A stretch of 64,000 nt of DNA from Xanthomonas sp. AM6 (GTDB lineage Bacteria > Pseudomonadota > Gammaproteobacteria > Xanthomonadales > Xanthomonadaceae): assembly GCF_025665335.1 (NCBI RefSeq), contig NZ_CP106869.1, forward strand, positions 4,242,501 to 4,306,500, written 5' to 3'. The notes below the pieces were generated by a model. That model did no database searches. It was not told where the DNA came from and saw only the letters and a program-made list of their open reading frames with translations. This document shows positions 52,151-60,481 of the stretch, one piece after another. Positions within the stretch are counted from its first letter, which is position 1. The number at the start of each line of letters is the position of its first letter. A program made the position numbers and the translations under genes.

Positions 52151-52963
52151 TCAGAAGCGGAACAGATAGCCGGCGGAGATCCGGGTCTGCCGCGATTGCT
52201 CGAGCAACGGGCTGTCCTTGATCCCATCGCCGAACTGGGTGCCGGCCACGTCCACGAAGAACGTGTGGCGCTCGGCAGGGCTGTAGTCCAGCCGCAGCCC
52301 CACCTCGACATTGACCGTGCCCTCGCCCTCGTAGGCCGGACGGGCCGCCGTGGCTTCCTCGGGACGCACGCCGTAGTAATAGGCCACGTACTTGTCGTCC
52401 ACCCATTCCGCGGCCACACGCGGGGTCAGGCCGAAGCGACCCATGCCGAAGCGGTGTTCGGCCTGCACGCGCCCGCGCGCGCCCTCGCTCTTGTCCATCA
52501 CGTCCACCAGGTACTCGGCGGAGATCTCGGCAAACGGGCTGTTCCAGGTCACCGCACCGCCGGCCCAGATGCTGTCGTCGCGCTCCTGCATGCCCTTCAG
52601 GTAATCGGAGTCGTCCGGGTCGTAGCCGTCCAGGGCGTAGCGCGCGCGCACGCGGAAGTTCAGCACGTCGCTGTCGTTGATCTTGAAGTCGAACCGCCCC
52701 GCATTGATCTCCGTCCAGCGGTTCTCGAAATAGACGATCGGCAGGCCCTTCGTTTCCTGGTCGTAGTCGCGGTAGGGGCGGTCGATCACCGCGGCGCCCA
52801 GCCCGATTCCCCAACGCGATGTCTTGGCCTCCGGCACCTCGGCCTCCTGGGCGCCGGCGGGCAGCGCAGCGGCCAGCCCGATGGAAAGGACACCGGCCCA
52901 CCCCAGCGCAACGCGCGGCGACGATGTGGTTGGCGACGAACGACGAGATCCCTCATGACGCAT
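52151..52963 (-). CDS. MipA/OmpV family outer-membrane protein
   Basis: 270 aa from ATG 52963, with AGGA 7-8 bases upstream and a signal peptide ending PAGAQ. The MipA/OmpV barrel pattern is clear: WGIGLGAAVIDRPYRDYDQETKGLPIVYFENRWTEINAGRFDFKI, alternating strands such as AEHRFGMGRFGLTPRVAAEW, and a C-terminal aromatic strand TRISAGYLFRF with terminal Phe for BAM recognition. Members act as porin-like or murein-complex scaffolding proteins and in some species confer antibiotic or antimicrobial-peptide phenotypes. It is divergent from a TetR regulator, sharing an operator-like palindrome. Confidence 0.88.
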   Translation of the reverse strand: MRHEGSRRSSPTTSSPRVALGWAGVLSIGLAAALPAGAQEAEVPEAKTSRWGIGLGAAVIDRPYRDYDQETKGLPIVYFENRWTEINAGRFDFKINDSDVLNFRVRARYALDGYDPDDSDYLKGMQERDDSIWAGGAVTWNSPFAEISAEYLVDVMDKSEGARGRVQAEHRFGMGRFGLTPRVAAEWVDDKYVAYYYGVRPEEATAARPAYEGEGTVNVEVGLRLDYSPAERHTFFVDVAGTQFGDGIKDSPLLEQSRQTRISAGYLFRF

Positions 52964-53113
52964 CTTTGAATCCTCGATAGGGCCAGCCATCGGCGGCCGG
53001 CAAGCGGTTGGGGTCGCCCTGGCGGCAAGGCAGCTGCTCCCGCCCGATCGCCGCCGCGTCGCGTGGTGGGAACACAGCACTACTGACCGATCGGACGGTA
53101 GGAATCCTAACGC

Positions 53114-53135
53114 TATAATGACCGCGTGGTCATTA
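53114..53135. promoter_or_regulatory. TATAAT -10 box overlapping a TetR-type palindrome
   Basis: TATAAT at 53114-53119 overlaps TAATGACCGCGTGGTCATTA (53116-53135), a dyad with eight-base perfect arms and a four-base centre, typical of TetR-family operators. It lies in the 394-base divergent region between the MipA/OmpV gene and the tetR gene. A possible -35 (TCGGAC) is weak. Repression by the neighbouring TetR protein is the natural reading. The 220 bases between this site and the tetR start hold no gene. Confidence 0.65.
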
Positions 53136-53357
53136 CAAACCCGGCTACGGTAATTGGGCGTTCAGCTTGCGTCCGCCGACCGCCGCACCCGACGTGCACC
53201 GCATCGGCGCAAGCCAACCAGTGCCATAGCGGCCCAGCCGCTGCCCGCCGTCGTGGCACCACCCGCTACACTGGCCGGTCTAGGTCGCTTGCCGCGCTCG
53301 CAGACTTGCCGGACTGGTCTGCCGGGACCGGAACGGCCGAACGATGGAGGCAGCCTC

Positions 53358-54008
53358 ATGGCGACGAAGAACGCGAAAAAGACGCCTGAAACGGCGGACG
53401 GCACCAAGAAGAAAAGAACGCGACTGCCCCCGGAGGTCCGCCGCAAACAGATCCTGGAGGCCGCGCTGGTCGAGTTCAGCGCGCAGGGTTTCGCCGCCAC
53501 CAGCATCGCCATGATTGCGCGGCGCGTCGGCATCTCCAAGGCCAACGTCTACGTGCATTTCTCCAGCAAGGACGAGATCTTCGAAACCTTGCTGCGGTCG
53601 CTGTCCGCGCTGGGAAGGAACGAAGGCAACTGGCGCCAGATCGAGGACACCCACGACGTGCCCGGCTTCATCGACAACCTGATCGATGCCACCTATGCCT
53701 CGTTCACGCCCGAGGCCCTGGCCATCCTGCGGCTGATGATCGCCGAAGGGCATCGCATCCCGGACGTGCTGGCGAAGTGGAACGAATCCAACGCCGACGC
53801 CCGCGCCGAACGTCAGGCCATCGTCGACGAGCAGGTGGCCGCGGGTCGGATGAAGCGCAGCCCGCTCAGCGAACACTTCCACTTCGCCATGACCCCGTTC
53901 GTATACGCCAGCGTCGCCAAACTGGTGTTCGGCGACGCCGCCACGGAAGAAGTGGAACGCATGAAGGAAACGCACCGCAAGCTGCTGCATCAGCTGCTGG
54001 AGCCGTAA
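53358..54008 (+). CDS. TetR/AcrR-family transcriptional regulator
   Basis: 216 aa from ATG 53358, with GGAGG 7 bases upstream. A Lys-rich N-terminal arm (ATKNAKKTPETADGTKKKRT) precedes the HTH: RRKQILEAALVEFSAQGFAATSIAMIARRVGISKANVYVHFSSKDEIFETLL. The ligand-binding half includes FTPEALAILRLMIAEGHRIPDVL, as in TetR_C regulators of efflux and stress genes. It is divergent from the MipA/OmpV gene, with a dyad at 53116-53135 between them. A decayed copy of its central coding part lies at 56688. Confidence 0.9.
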   Translation: MATKNAKKTPETADGTKKKRTRLPPEVRRKQILEAALVEFSAQGFAATSIAMIARRVGISKANVYVHFSSKDEIFETLLRSLSALGRNEGNWRQIEDTHDVPGFIDNLIDATYASFTPEALAILRLMIAEGHRIPDVLAKWNESNADARAERQAIVDEQVAAGRMKRSPLSEHFHFAMTPFVYASVAKLVFGDAATEEVERMKETHRKLLHQLLEP

Positions 54009-54047
54009 GCCGGTGACGCCGCCGGCACCTGGCGCATCGCCGGCGGC

Positions 54048-54342
54048 AGCGGAGCCGATAGCGCCGGAAACGCATGCCGTTGCAGGCAGCACGCTGCGGG
54101 TCGTGTTAGAACCCGGCGCACCCAACTCCTTCGTGGAGTTGAATCAGATCACGGCCACTAGTGCGGCCAGGATCCAAGCAGCATTGCCGACAGCGCATGC
54201 CGCTAAGTCGACGAACGCACGGGCGCGATCGCCATCGCGTCCCACCGACGATGTTGACGACAAGGCGAAAGAGGCGGAGCCGGCGCAATCGCTGGAGTAC
54301 CAATGCGGATCGAGGCCGAGGCGCTTGCGGTGCCGCAGCAAC
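54048..54342 (+). pseudogene. Decayed third copy of the protease-propeptide gene
   Basis: Aligns with the 51311-51865 gene: EPIAPETHAVAGSTLRVVLEPGA.NSFVELNQI...IQAALPTAHA. One base is missing (GGC to GC) and a TAC codon is now TAA just before VDERTGAIAIA; the stretch ends in a recognisable MRIEAEALAVPQQ. The 5' part with the lipobox and the first strand is absent; the fragment begins shortly after the tetR stop. It shows one frameshift and at least one nonsense change, so it is not functional. Bases 54343-54627 beyond it hold nothing I can name. Confidence 0.8.
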
Positions 54343-54627
54343 AGCCGCTGCAGCGGTAGTAGCTCTGGCACGGTGGCGCGCCATGGCGCACGCAGAGCCG
54401 GCCTCGGCTCCACACATGCCTGGAGGTCGAACGTGCGCCACCGGTGCGGCCAGAACCGAAGCGCCCCCATTCTGCCGCCGTGCATTGCGTCGGCCGAAGC
54501 GGTCCGCTCCCGATCCTCCAACCTAGGTGAAAAACCTTCAAGACCGCTTCCTTACCGATCCGTTGATCGAGCGCCTGTCACCAACGCGCCGTAATCCACC
54601 GCCTGCCCCGGCCCACACCGGTCTGCC

Positions 54628-56583
54628 TCACATGCCCACGAGGAACGTCTGGCCGGTGTAGCGCCCCTGGAACACGTCGATGGGCTTCCCGGCCCACTGG
54701 GTGACCTCGGCATCCAGTGCGCGGTACTCGTCGCTGCTACGTTTGTAGGCGTACATCCTTCCCATCTGATAAACGCGTGCGCTGCCCGCGCCGTACACCT
54801 GGGACTCGGCATACCCACTGTTCAACACGGCTGCCAGCTTGGCGCCCGGCTCCACCGTCAGCACCCAACGCACCGGCTCATAGGAACTGAGCGCGAGGAT
54901 GATGGGCTTTGCCGAGCGCCGCACGTGGACATGGACGGTCCCGGTGCGATGCGAGTTACCAGGCACGGCCACCGCATCGGCGCCCTCGTAGATCCCGACC
55001 GCCTCGATACGCGCTGTACGGCCTACTTCTGCCAGCGGCCCAGGCCGCGTCAGCGTCGGCGTGGATGCAGCCTGGGAGCCCCGGCGCTGGCTTGCTAACA
55101 AAATTGCAGTCCGCCTCGCCCACATTTGCGCCTGCTCAGCGGTCATAGCAGGATTGCCCGGGGCCGGAACGTCCATGGCACGCAGCTTGCCCAGCACGCC
55201 TTGGATCTGCGCCGCTCTTGCAGCATTCGTCTGCGCCACCGCCTGAGTGCGCATCTCCAGGTAGGCGCTCGCGTCCATCGGTGGTTGCGACACAAATTGA
55301 TCCACAAGGCCAATCCTCGACCCATCGATGATGGCGTTGCGGTTCACCGATTGGATATAGATCACCCGGCTGGCGCTGGCCTGCGGAGAATCAATTTTCG
55401 CTAGGGTGCGCTTGCTGAGCGAATAGAGGTAGGCCTGGCTGCCATCAAGATCGTTGGTCAGAAAGCCTGTCAGTATCAGGCGATCGGTATCCGGGGTGGT
55501 GGTCACCGAATTCACCTTGAGCGGGTCCAGCGTGACGCTCGACATTTGCAACGAAGGCAACTGGATCCGCCTCACTGTGCCAGCGGTGGAGAACGCGAAT
55601 GTTCCGTCGGACGACAGTTCCGCACCTCGCCATCCACCAGCCGGCATTTCCCGTTCGGAAAGCAACTGCACGGTCCAGCCACCGGAACCGCGGCGCAGTT
55701 CGATTTCCGCCGCGCTTTTCCACTTCATCAACACATAGCGCAACGGCTTCCCTGGCACGGGCAGAACGTTCTCAAGGCCTCCACCCGCTGCCATCGGAAC
55801 GGGGGACGTCGTCCCGGTCGTGAAATCCAGGAAGACGATTCCGGCAATGGCGTTGTCCCCCGTACGCTCCGTTTGAGCCTCGTAGATCGCTCCTACGTCG
55901 CCGACCCAATGGAAGTCGAGCTGCCGCACGGGAAAGGTCGCGAGTATGTCGCCGGTCTCGGTCTCGCTGACCTGCGCCTGCGAATCGCCGTTGCTGCCAA
56001 CCAGCAGACGCCCATTGGGCGAGAACGAGCCAGTGAGCCACCTCCCCTCGCCCTGCGCCACCACCTGGCCGCTACCGATGTCCACGACCATGTGCTTACC
56101 CGCCGTCTCCAACATCGCAACGCCCGCGCGCGGAGCGAACTTGACGCCTTGGATGTAGCTGGGCGCCGTCAGGACGCTCAGTGGAGATTTCGGCACTTCG
56201 CGCAATGGCGGAGCGGCCAGCAGCAGGCCAGCGCGTCGCAACCCCAACCACTGGCGTAATGCGTCGTCAGCACGTGCAAAACAGGCCTTGTCGGTCAGGC
56301 CGTTGCGAATGTCTTCCGCACTGGCAAATAGGGACGGCTCATAGCCACCGGAGCAGCTGCGCGCGCGCTGCGTCAAACGTGCCCGGTACTCCACCTCGAG
56401 TGGCGCCACATCCTGCGAAAACGATGTCGCGACTGCATTCAGCCGTGACTTGCTGGCCAAGACTTCGCTACTTGGAGGCATGGCCTCGTTGATCCGCTCC
56501 TCCGCCGACCGTCCAAGATTCCCGCAGCCTCCCAGGCAGGCCGCCATGGAAAGCAGCGCCACTATCCCTGTTACAGACTTCAT
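54628..56583 (-). CDS. Large lipoprotein with beta-propeller-like N-terminal half
   Basis: 651 aa from ATG 56583. The signal ends LGGC (Cys20). Residues 40-120 are helical with a CSGGYEPSLFASAEDIRNGLTDKACF pair of cysteines. Residues 130-410 contain repeating WD-like strands (GVKFAPRAGVAMLETAGKHMVVDIGSGQVVAQGEGRWLTGSFSPNGRLLVGSNGDSQAQVSETETGDILATF). The last 120 residues have a VGIYEGA...VHVHVRRSAKPIILALSSYEPVRWVLTVEPGAKLAAVLNSGYAESQVYG domain. It is the last of a minus-strand run behind the effector gene at 57979. Possibly an immunity or accessory factor of that locus; unproven. Confidence 0.7.
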   Translation of the reverse strand: MKSVTGIVALLSMAACLGGCGNLGRSAEERINEAMPPSSEVLASKSRLNAVATSFSQDVAPLEVEYRARLTQRARSCSGGYEPSLFASAEDIRNGLTDKACFARADDALRQWLGLRRAGLLLAAPPLREVPKSPLSVLTAPSYIQGVKFAPRAGVAMLETAGKHMVVDIGSGQVVAQGEGRWLTGSFSPNGRLLVGSNGDSQAQVSETETGDILATFPVRQLDFHWVGDVGAIYEAQTERTGDNAIAGIVFLDFTTGTTSPVPMAAGGGLENVLPVPGKPLRYVLMKWKSAAEIELRRGSGGWTVQLLSEREMPAGGWRGAELSSDGTFAFSTAGTVRRIQLPSLQMSSVTLDPLKVNSVTTTPDTDRLILTGFLTNDLDGSQAYLYSLSKRTLAKIDSPQASASRVIYIQSVNRNAIIDGSRIGLVDQFVSQPPMDASAYLEMRTQAVAQTNAARAAQIQGVLGKLRAMDVPAPGNPAMTAEQAQMWARRTAILLASQRRGSQAASTPTLTRPGPLAEVGRTARIEAVGIYEGADAVAVPGNSHRTGTVHVHVRRSAKPIILALSSYEPVRWVLTVEPGAKLAAVLNSGYAESQVYGAGSARVYQMGRMYAYKRSSDEYRALDAEVTQWAGKPIDVFQGRYTGQTFLVGM

Positions 56584-56687
56584 GTCTTCCCCCTGATTGG
56601 ATTCCTAGCCGGCTCCTACAGCGGCGACGGAATAATAGTGGATATCCCGGGCATTTTGGGTCGCCACTCCACGCCTCCCGAGGGAAA

Positions 56688-56826
56688 GGCAATTGGCGCC
56701 GGATCGAGGACACGCAGGATGTTACCGGCCTAATCGAAAATCTCGTCGGCCGACCTAGGCAATCCTTCAAGCCCGAGGCCTTGGCCGCCCTGCGGCTGAT
56801 AGGGGATGGGACAAAGCGCAGGATCC
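56688..56826 (+). pseudogene. Decayed fragment of the tetR gene
   Basis: Read from 56688 the frame gives GNWRRIEDTQDVTGLIENLVGRPRQSFKPEALAALRLI, matching the intact tetR product at GNWRQIEDTHDVPGFIDNLIDATYASFTPEALAILRLM; similarity fades near 56826. No start codon or HTH remains. It occupies the gap between two minus-strand lipoprotein genes and shows that a tetR-containing segment was duplicated and lost here. The rest of the 339-base gap has no gene. Confidence 0.75.
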
Positions 56827-56922
56827 AAGTTCGCGGCGTCGTTCACCGATCACCGCACGATGCGGGAATATCAGGCAGGACAAACCCGCCATCACTCGAT
56901 CGCGTTGGGTAGCGCGGCGTTT

Positions 56923-57759
56923 CTATCCGGACGCACGGCTACGCTGATGTTCCTTGGCAGAACTGCACGCTCGCTCTGCACTCCTCTCAAGATTCCCACG
57001 CAGGCGTTGGTTCATACGCTCGATGCCATCGAGGCGCTGGAAGAGCCTGGACTCCGGGGGCAATAGCGCTTGAAGAGACCCACTGAACGGCACCGACCAG
57101 CTCTGTTTCAACGACTCAACCGGTCTTCCAGCGGGAACACCGGTATGCCAAGGCAGCATCAGCGCCATCTGCGAATTCGACGACATGACGATTGGCGGCC
57201 CATTACGGAAAACAATCTGCACCACGACAAACGGGTAATCGTCCGTCCATCGCATGCCATCGCCGTAAGACGCGTCGACGATGCCTTCAACCCCCTCACG
57301 CGCCACCTCCGCACGTGCCGCCGCAAGAATCTCCTCGGTACCGCATTCGGAAGCCGGGCTGCGCGTGACTGGCTTGAAGACAAGCAGACGTCGCGTGCTG
57401 ACAGTCTTCGCGATCTCGTGAATCCCTTCTCGACGTGACCATGCAGGCGCATCGACTGCTCCAAGGAACTTCCGAAAATCGGCCTCCTGAATCCTGGCAT
57501 CGATCACGCTGGGCGCTTTGCCGCCAGACCCAAGAAACCCCTTTATCTGGAAGCCACCCTGCGGCAACGGCCGGATGGTGAACTCTTCATTCACCGTGTC
57601 CCAGCCGCTGTGTTCGTAGTGGATCTCTACCTGCTGGATGGATCGCTCATCGAACGAGAGGGATTGCGGCTTTGGCTTCCCACTGCAGGCGACAAGTCCA
57701 CCGCACAGGCTGATGGTCAGCCACAAAACACTCTCCCACCTCGGATAGAGATACCGCAT
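56923..57759 (-). CDS. Lipoprotein downstream of the type IV effector, candidate immunity protein
   Basis: 278 aa from ATG 57759 (ATG 57774 adds five residues). The signal ends LVACSG (lipobox). The mature part is mixed alpha/beta with QQVEIHYEHSGWDTVNEEFTIRPLPQGGFQIKGFLG, IQEADFRKFLGAVDAPAW, ECGTEEILAAARAEVAREG and WTDDYPFVVVQIVFRNGPPIVMSSNSQ, and a basic helical tail. No family is recognised. It starts 220 bases after the effector's stop, in the same direction. Periplasmic lipoproteins beside peptidoglycan-attacking effectors are usually their immunity proteins, so this is a candidate together with the two upstream ones. Confidence 0.65.
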   Translation of the reverse strand: MRYLYPRWESVLWLTISLCGGLVACSGKPKPQSLSFDERSIQQVEIHYEHSGWDTVNEEFTIRPLPQGGFQIKGFLGSGGKAPSVIDARIQEADFRKFLGAVDAPAWSRREGIHEIAKTVSTRRLLVFKPVTRSPASECGTEEILAAARAEVAREGVEGIVDASYGDGMRWTDDYPFVVVQIVFRNGPPIVMSSNSQMALMLPWHTGVPAGRPVESLKQSWSVPFSGSLQALLPPESRLFQRLDGIERMNQRLRGNLERSAERACSSAKEHQRSRASG

Positions 57760-57978
57760 TGGCTCGCTTTCCATCGAAGACGCTCGACCCAGTTGAACAG
57801 AATCAGGCGCGCCTCGTCTATGTCTATGCGCGCCGGCACTGACCTCCACTCAAGCGGCATGACCGTCCTCCTGACCTAGGGGACTAACGAGAAGAAGACG
57901 AATCTGGATCCGCGCATCGCGCAAGATCCCAAGCAGTCGCTTCAATCGCGCCCTGAGCGCGGAGGATCCATGTATTTT

Positions 57979-59340
57979 CTAGCCCATCTGATGAGGCTTG
58001 GCCTGCACCTGATTGAGCTGCTCCGCTTCCTGGGCCTGACGCTGCGCCTGGTTCAAGGACTGCAGTTGCGCCAGCGACTGTTCGACGGATTGGCCCAGGG
58101 CATCCTCGGTGCGCATGTGCGCGCGCAGATGCGCGGGATCGTTCAATGCGCCTTGGACAACGAACAGGTTCTCGCCCGCCCGTACATTGCGCGAGTCCTC
58201 GCTGAGTACCACATGATCGATCCGCGATAGCCCGTTCTCCTTTGCCAGACAGGCGGCGCTCGCTGCGAGCTTGGCGCTGTTGGCGTCGTACTCTCTCCCC
58301 AGGCCTTGTTCGAGAAGGCGTACGGCATCTTCTGCCTGCCGATGCAGCGGGTCGCGCTCGGGCGCAGCGCTGCCGTGGAGATCCAGGTAGCTCGGTGCGT
58401 CGCGCGCCGGTCGATTCACTTCCGGCGGGAACACGCGCGGCGCAATCTGCTGCAGCGTGGCGGGATCAAGGTCGCCCGTGGGCGTAAGACCTCGCGCCTG
58501 CTGATAGTTGATGACGGCCGGCTGCATGGACAGGCGATAGACGCCATCTTCTTGCAAAGGCTGCCCATCCGCACCGTGGAAGCCTTCTGCATTCAACACC
58601 CGTTGGGCATGCTGCACGACATCCGAGGATTCGCCAATGCGGATGATGCCATCATCGATAACGGGCCTTGGCTCGATGCCATGTGTCCGCCTACCTGGAT
58701 CGAGGGAAAGCCGGCCGCTTGCAATGTCCTGCATGTAGTTTTCGGCTTGCTGGTAGTAGCGCGTATCGATTTCCATGTGCACGTGCTTACCCGCAGCAGG
58801 AAGGCCTCTATTGCTCTGAGTACCCAAGGCCTGGCCGTACTCTACGGTATTGCCTACGGATACGCTGATGGGATCCATATGCAGTATGCGCGCCACAAGC
58901 TCGCCACCCTGCCGATCATAGATGTCGACTGCACCGAATCCGTTGGAGTCGACCCGAGCAACATATCCAGCAACGGGCGACGGAACGTCCACTGCCCGCA
59001 CACCCGCTCCGCCGGATGCAATACGGCTATCCTCCAGCATGAAGTCCTTGATCAGGAGCACTTGGTCCTCGCGCAATGCACTTGCCGGACCTCCGTCGGT
59101 TCTTCGGGTCTCGAGCTCTTGTATCTCGCCACCAATCACGCCGTAGGAGCGAGTACGCGAATTCTCGACATTCACCGGGATTCCATCCACGACTTGGGCA
59201 CCGGCATTCGACACGGGATGATGGATAACGAGGCCTTCGAGGTCCTCTACAGCGCGGTTGCCCAATCTTGCGCTATGCAGTTGTTGCAGCCTGTACGGAA
59301 CAGGCTCTTGACCATTTCCGGATTGCTCTTCCTGTGCCAT
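57979..59340 (-). CDS. Putative Xanthomonas T4SS antibacterial effector (M23-like, peptidoglycan-binding, XVIPCD)
   Basis: 453 aa from ATG 59340, with GGAG 9 bases upstream; no signal peptide. Residues 115-195 form an M23/LytM-like domain (SPVAGYVARVDSNGFGAVDIYD, HMD154-156, VGNTVEYGQALGTQSNRGLPAAGKHVHME with His186/His188). Residues 231-300 form a PG_binding_1 domain (IRIGESSDVVQHAQRVLN...QPAVINYQQARGLTPTGDLDPATLQQ). Residues 335-453 form the XVIPCD secretion signal (NGLSRIDHVVLSED, NLFVVQG, DPAHLRAHMRTEDAL, VEQSLAQL, Gln-rich end). X-Tfe proteins carrying this signal are injected into rival bacteria by the chromosomal Xanthomonas T4SS. The N-terminal HxxxD zinc motif of M23 is not visible. 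Confidence 0.85.
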   Translation of the reverse strand: MAQEEQSGNGQEPVPYRLQQLHSARLGNRAVEDLEGLVIHHPVSNAGAQVVDGIPVNVENSRTRSYGVIGGEIQELETRRTDGGPASALREDQVLLIKDFMLEDSRIASGGAGVRAVDVPSPVAGYVARVDSNGFGAVDIYDRQGGELVARILHMDPISVSVGNTVEYGQALGTQSNRGLPAAGKHVHMEIDTRYYQQAENYMQDIASGRLSLDPGRRTHGIEPRPVIDDGIIRIGESSDVVQHAQRVLNAEGFHGADGQPLQEDGVYRLSMQPAVINYQQARGLTPTGDLDPATLQQIAPRVFPPEVNRPARDAPSYLDLHGSAAPERDPLHRQAEDAVRLLEQGLGREYDANSAKLAASAACLAKENGLSRIDHVVLSEDSRNVRAGENLFVVQGALNDPAHLRAHMRTEDALGQSVEQSLAQLQSLNQAQRQAQEAEQLNQVQAKPHQMG

Positions 59341-59376
59341 TTCCACCAACTCCTTGATCGATTGTGCTGTTCTTGG

Positions 59377-59760
59377 CTATTTGCAACGACGATAGTGCCG
59401 GGTCGATTCACCATCGGAGATGGTGAGATGATCGCCCTTGAGGATGTACAAATCGGCTGTCTTGATGCCCGGTGCGTTATCCGACGTAGCTGTCACCGCC
59501 CAAGCTAGAGGATTCACAGATACCCGCTTGATGGAGACGGGAGTCTCTCGATGCTCATAACCAACTAGCCGTCCCTTTTCCACACGCATCGGCGAATCTG
59601 CATCGGGGTTGACTGGCAGCTTGCAAGACTGTGGCCCAATATCCCAAGTACCCCGGAGCTCCGTAGGATACGCAACCGCCAGATGGCCACTTGTCGCGCA
59701 TGCGCAGCAGGAGATCATGGACAGCGCTGCAGCCAATAAAGTGCCACTCAATTCTCGCAT
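59377..59760 (-). CDS. Small lipoprotein, candidate immunity protein of the adjacent effector
   Basis: 127 aa from ATG 59760, with GGAGT 5 bases upstream. The signal ends MISCCACATSG with several possible lipobox cysteines. The mature protein is a small beta-rich domain (LRGTWDIGPQSCKLPVNPDADSPMRVEKGRLVGYEHRETPVSIKRVSVNPLAWAVTATSD...LYILKGDHLTISDGESTRHYRRC) with two cysteines that could pair. It ends 36 bases before the effector start and is on the same strand, the position expected of an X-Tfi immunity gene. The family is not recognised. Confidence 0.75.
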   Translation of the reverse strand: MRELSGTLLAAALSMISCCACATSGHLAVAYPTELRGTWDIGPQSCKLPVNPDADSPMRVEKGRLVGYEHRETPVSIKRVSVNPLAWAVTATSDNAPGIKTADLYILKGDHLTISDGESTRHYRRCK

Positions 59761-59778
59761 AGCAACTCCTGTTGTCTC

Positions 59779-59910
59779 TTAGATAGCGTAGCGAATTCCC
59801 AACAGTGTCCCTAGCTCGACTACATCAGGATGCGATTCGACAAACATCTTCGCATCAACAGATGGACGAGCAAAGTCTTTAGCTGATTCGTGCGCACACT
59901 CATTGTTCAT
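59779..59910 (-). CDS. Possible 43-aa small ORF overlapping the upstream lipoprotein stop
   Basis: The ATG at 59910 overlaps the stop of the 59900-60388 gene (ATGAACAATGA) and has GAGG just upstream. The product, ending AKMFVESHPDVVELGTLLGIRYAI, has ordinary protein composition. It might be a coupled small gene or the remains of a third lipoprotein or immunity gene whose start was lost. Too short to decide. Confidence 0.3.
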   Translation of the reverse strand: MNNECAHESAKDFARPSVDAKMFVESHPDVVELGTLLGIRYAI

Positions 59911-60388
59911 CCTCGGAATCCATACAATCCTCATCAAAAGGCGCTTCCTTGCCTGCGATGTCTGGATGAAGCGCAACGCTACGGCGATAGTCGGAACCGT
60001 ACTTCTGATATCGAACAAGTTGCCCATTTTCTAGCTGAAACTTGTCATCTGGACCTGAGAACGCGGGGCACGCGGCGTAGCCTTTTTCTCCGTCATCGCT
60101 GCAGTAGCGGACATACAACACGGTTCCATGCACTTGTCCCTGCAGCTGCCCATCACTGCCGCGTACGTTGGTTCCCTCGCTCCAATCTCCCGTCACGCGA
60201 TCACCGTGCTGTTGCAGATGCAAGCTCAGATAGTGGCCCGAGTCGCATTTCTCGGCATACCCCCACTCCCCGGAAAACGCAGGAGGCCTGCTCGCGGAAG
60301 CGGAGCTGGCACACGACGTGATCAACCCCATTGCCACACCTAGAGCGGCGACTGGAAAGCCCAACCTGCGTCGTTTTTGCCTAGCCAT
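59900..60388 (-). CDS. Lipoprotein, first gene of the effector cluster, candidate immunity protein
   Basis: 162 aa from ATG 60388, with GGAGT 7 bases upstream. A basic N-terminus and hydrophobic core end in LITSCASS (lipobox). The mature domain is a beta-sandwich/lipocalin-like pattern: FSGEWGYAEKCDSGHYLSLHLQQHGDRVTGDWSEGTNVRGSDGQLQGQVHGTVLYVRYCSDDGEKGYAACPAF...DKFQLENGQLVRYQKYGSDYRRSVALHPDI, with several cysteines and an acidic tail. The WDIGPQSC/EWGYAEKC openings make it a distant look-alike of the 59377 gene. It is first in the minus-strand run that leads into the effector. Confidence 0.72.
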   Translation of the reverse strand: MARQKRRRLGFPVAALGVAMGLITSCASSASASRPPAFSGEWGYAEKCDSGHYLSLHLQQHGDRVTGDWSEGTNVRGSDGQLQGQVHGTVLYVRYCSDDGEKGYAACPAFSGPDDKFQLENGQLVRYQKYGSDYRRSVALHPDIAGKEAPFDEDCMDSEDEQ

Positions 60389-60481
60389 CGGTCACTCCTT
60401 CGACATGGTCTGCGGCTCGTATGCGCGGAAGATAGCAATTAGACCTGCGGCATTCCACAGATCTGCGAGATGAATCTGCAT

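Noticed and set aside
54013-54594. An intact second gene after tetR
   Set aside because: The first half matches the propeptide domain, but the frame shifts midway and continues as Arg/Ser/Cys-rich sequence, so it is a pseudogene with a fortuitously open frame.
57979-60388. Type VI secretion effector locus
   Set aside because: No PAAR, VgrG, Hcp, Rhs or MIX sequence is seen. The C-terminal XVIPCD pattern points to the type IV system instead.
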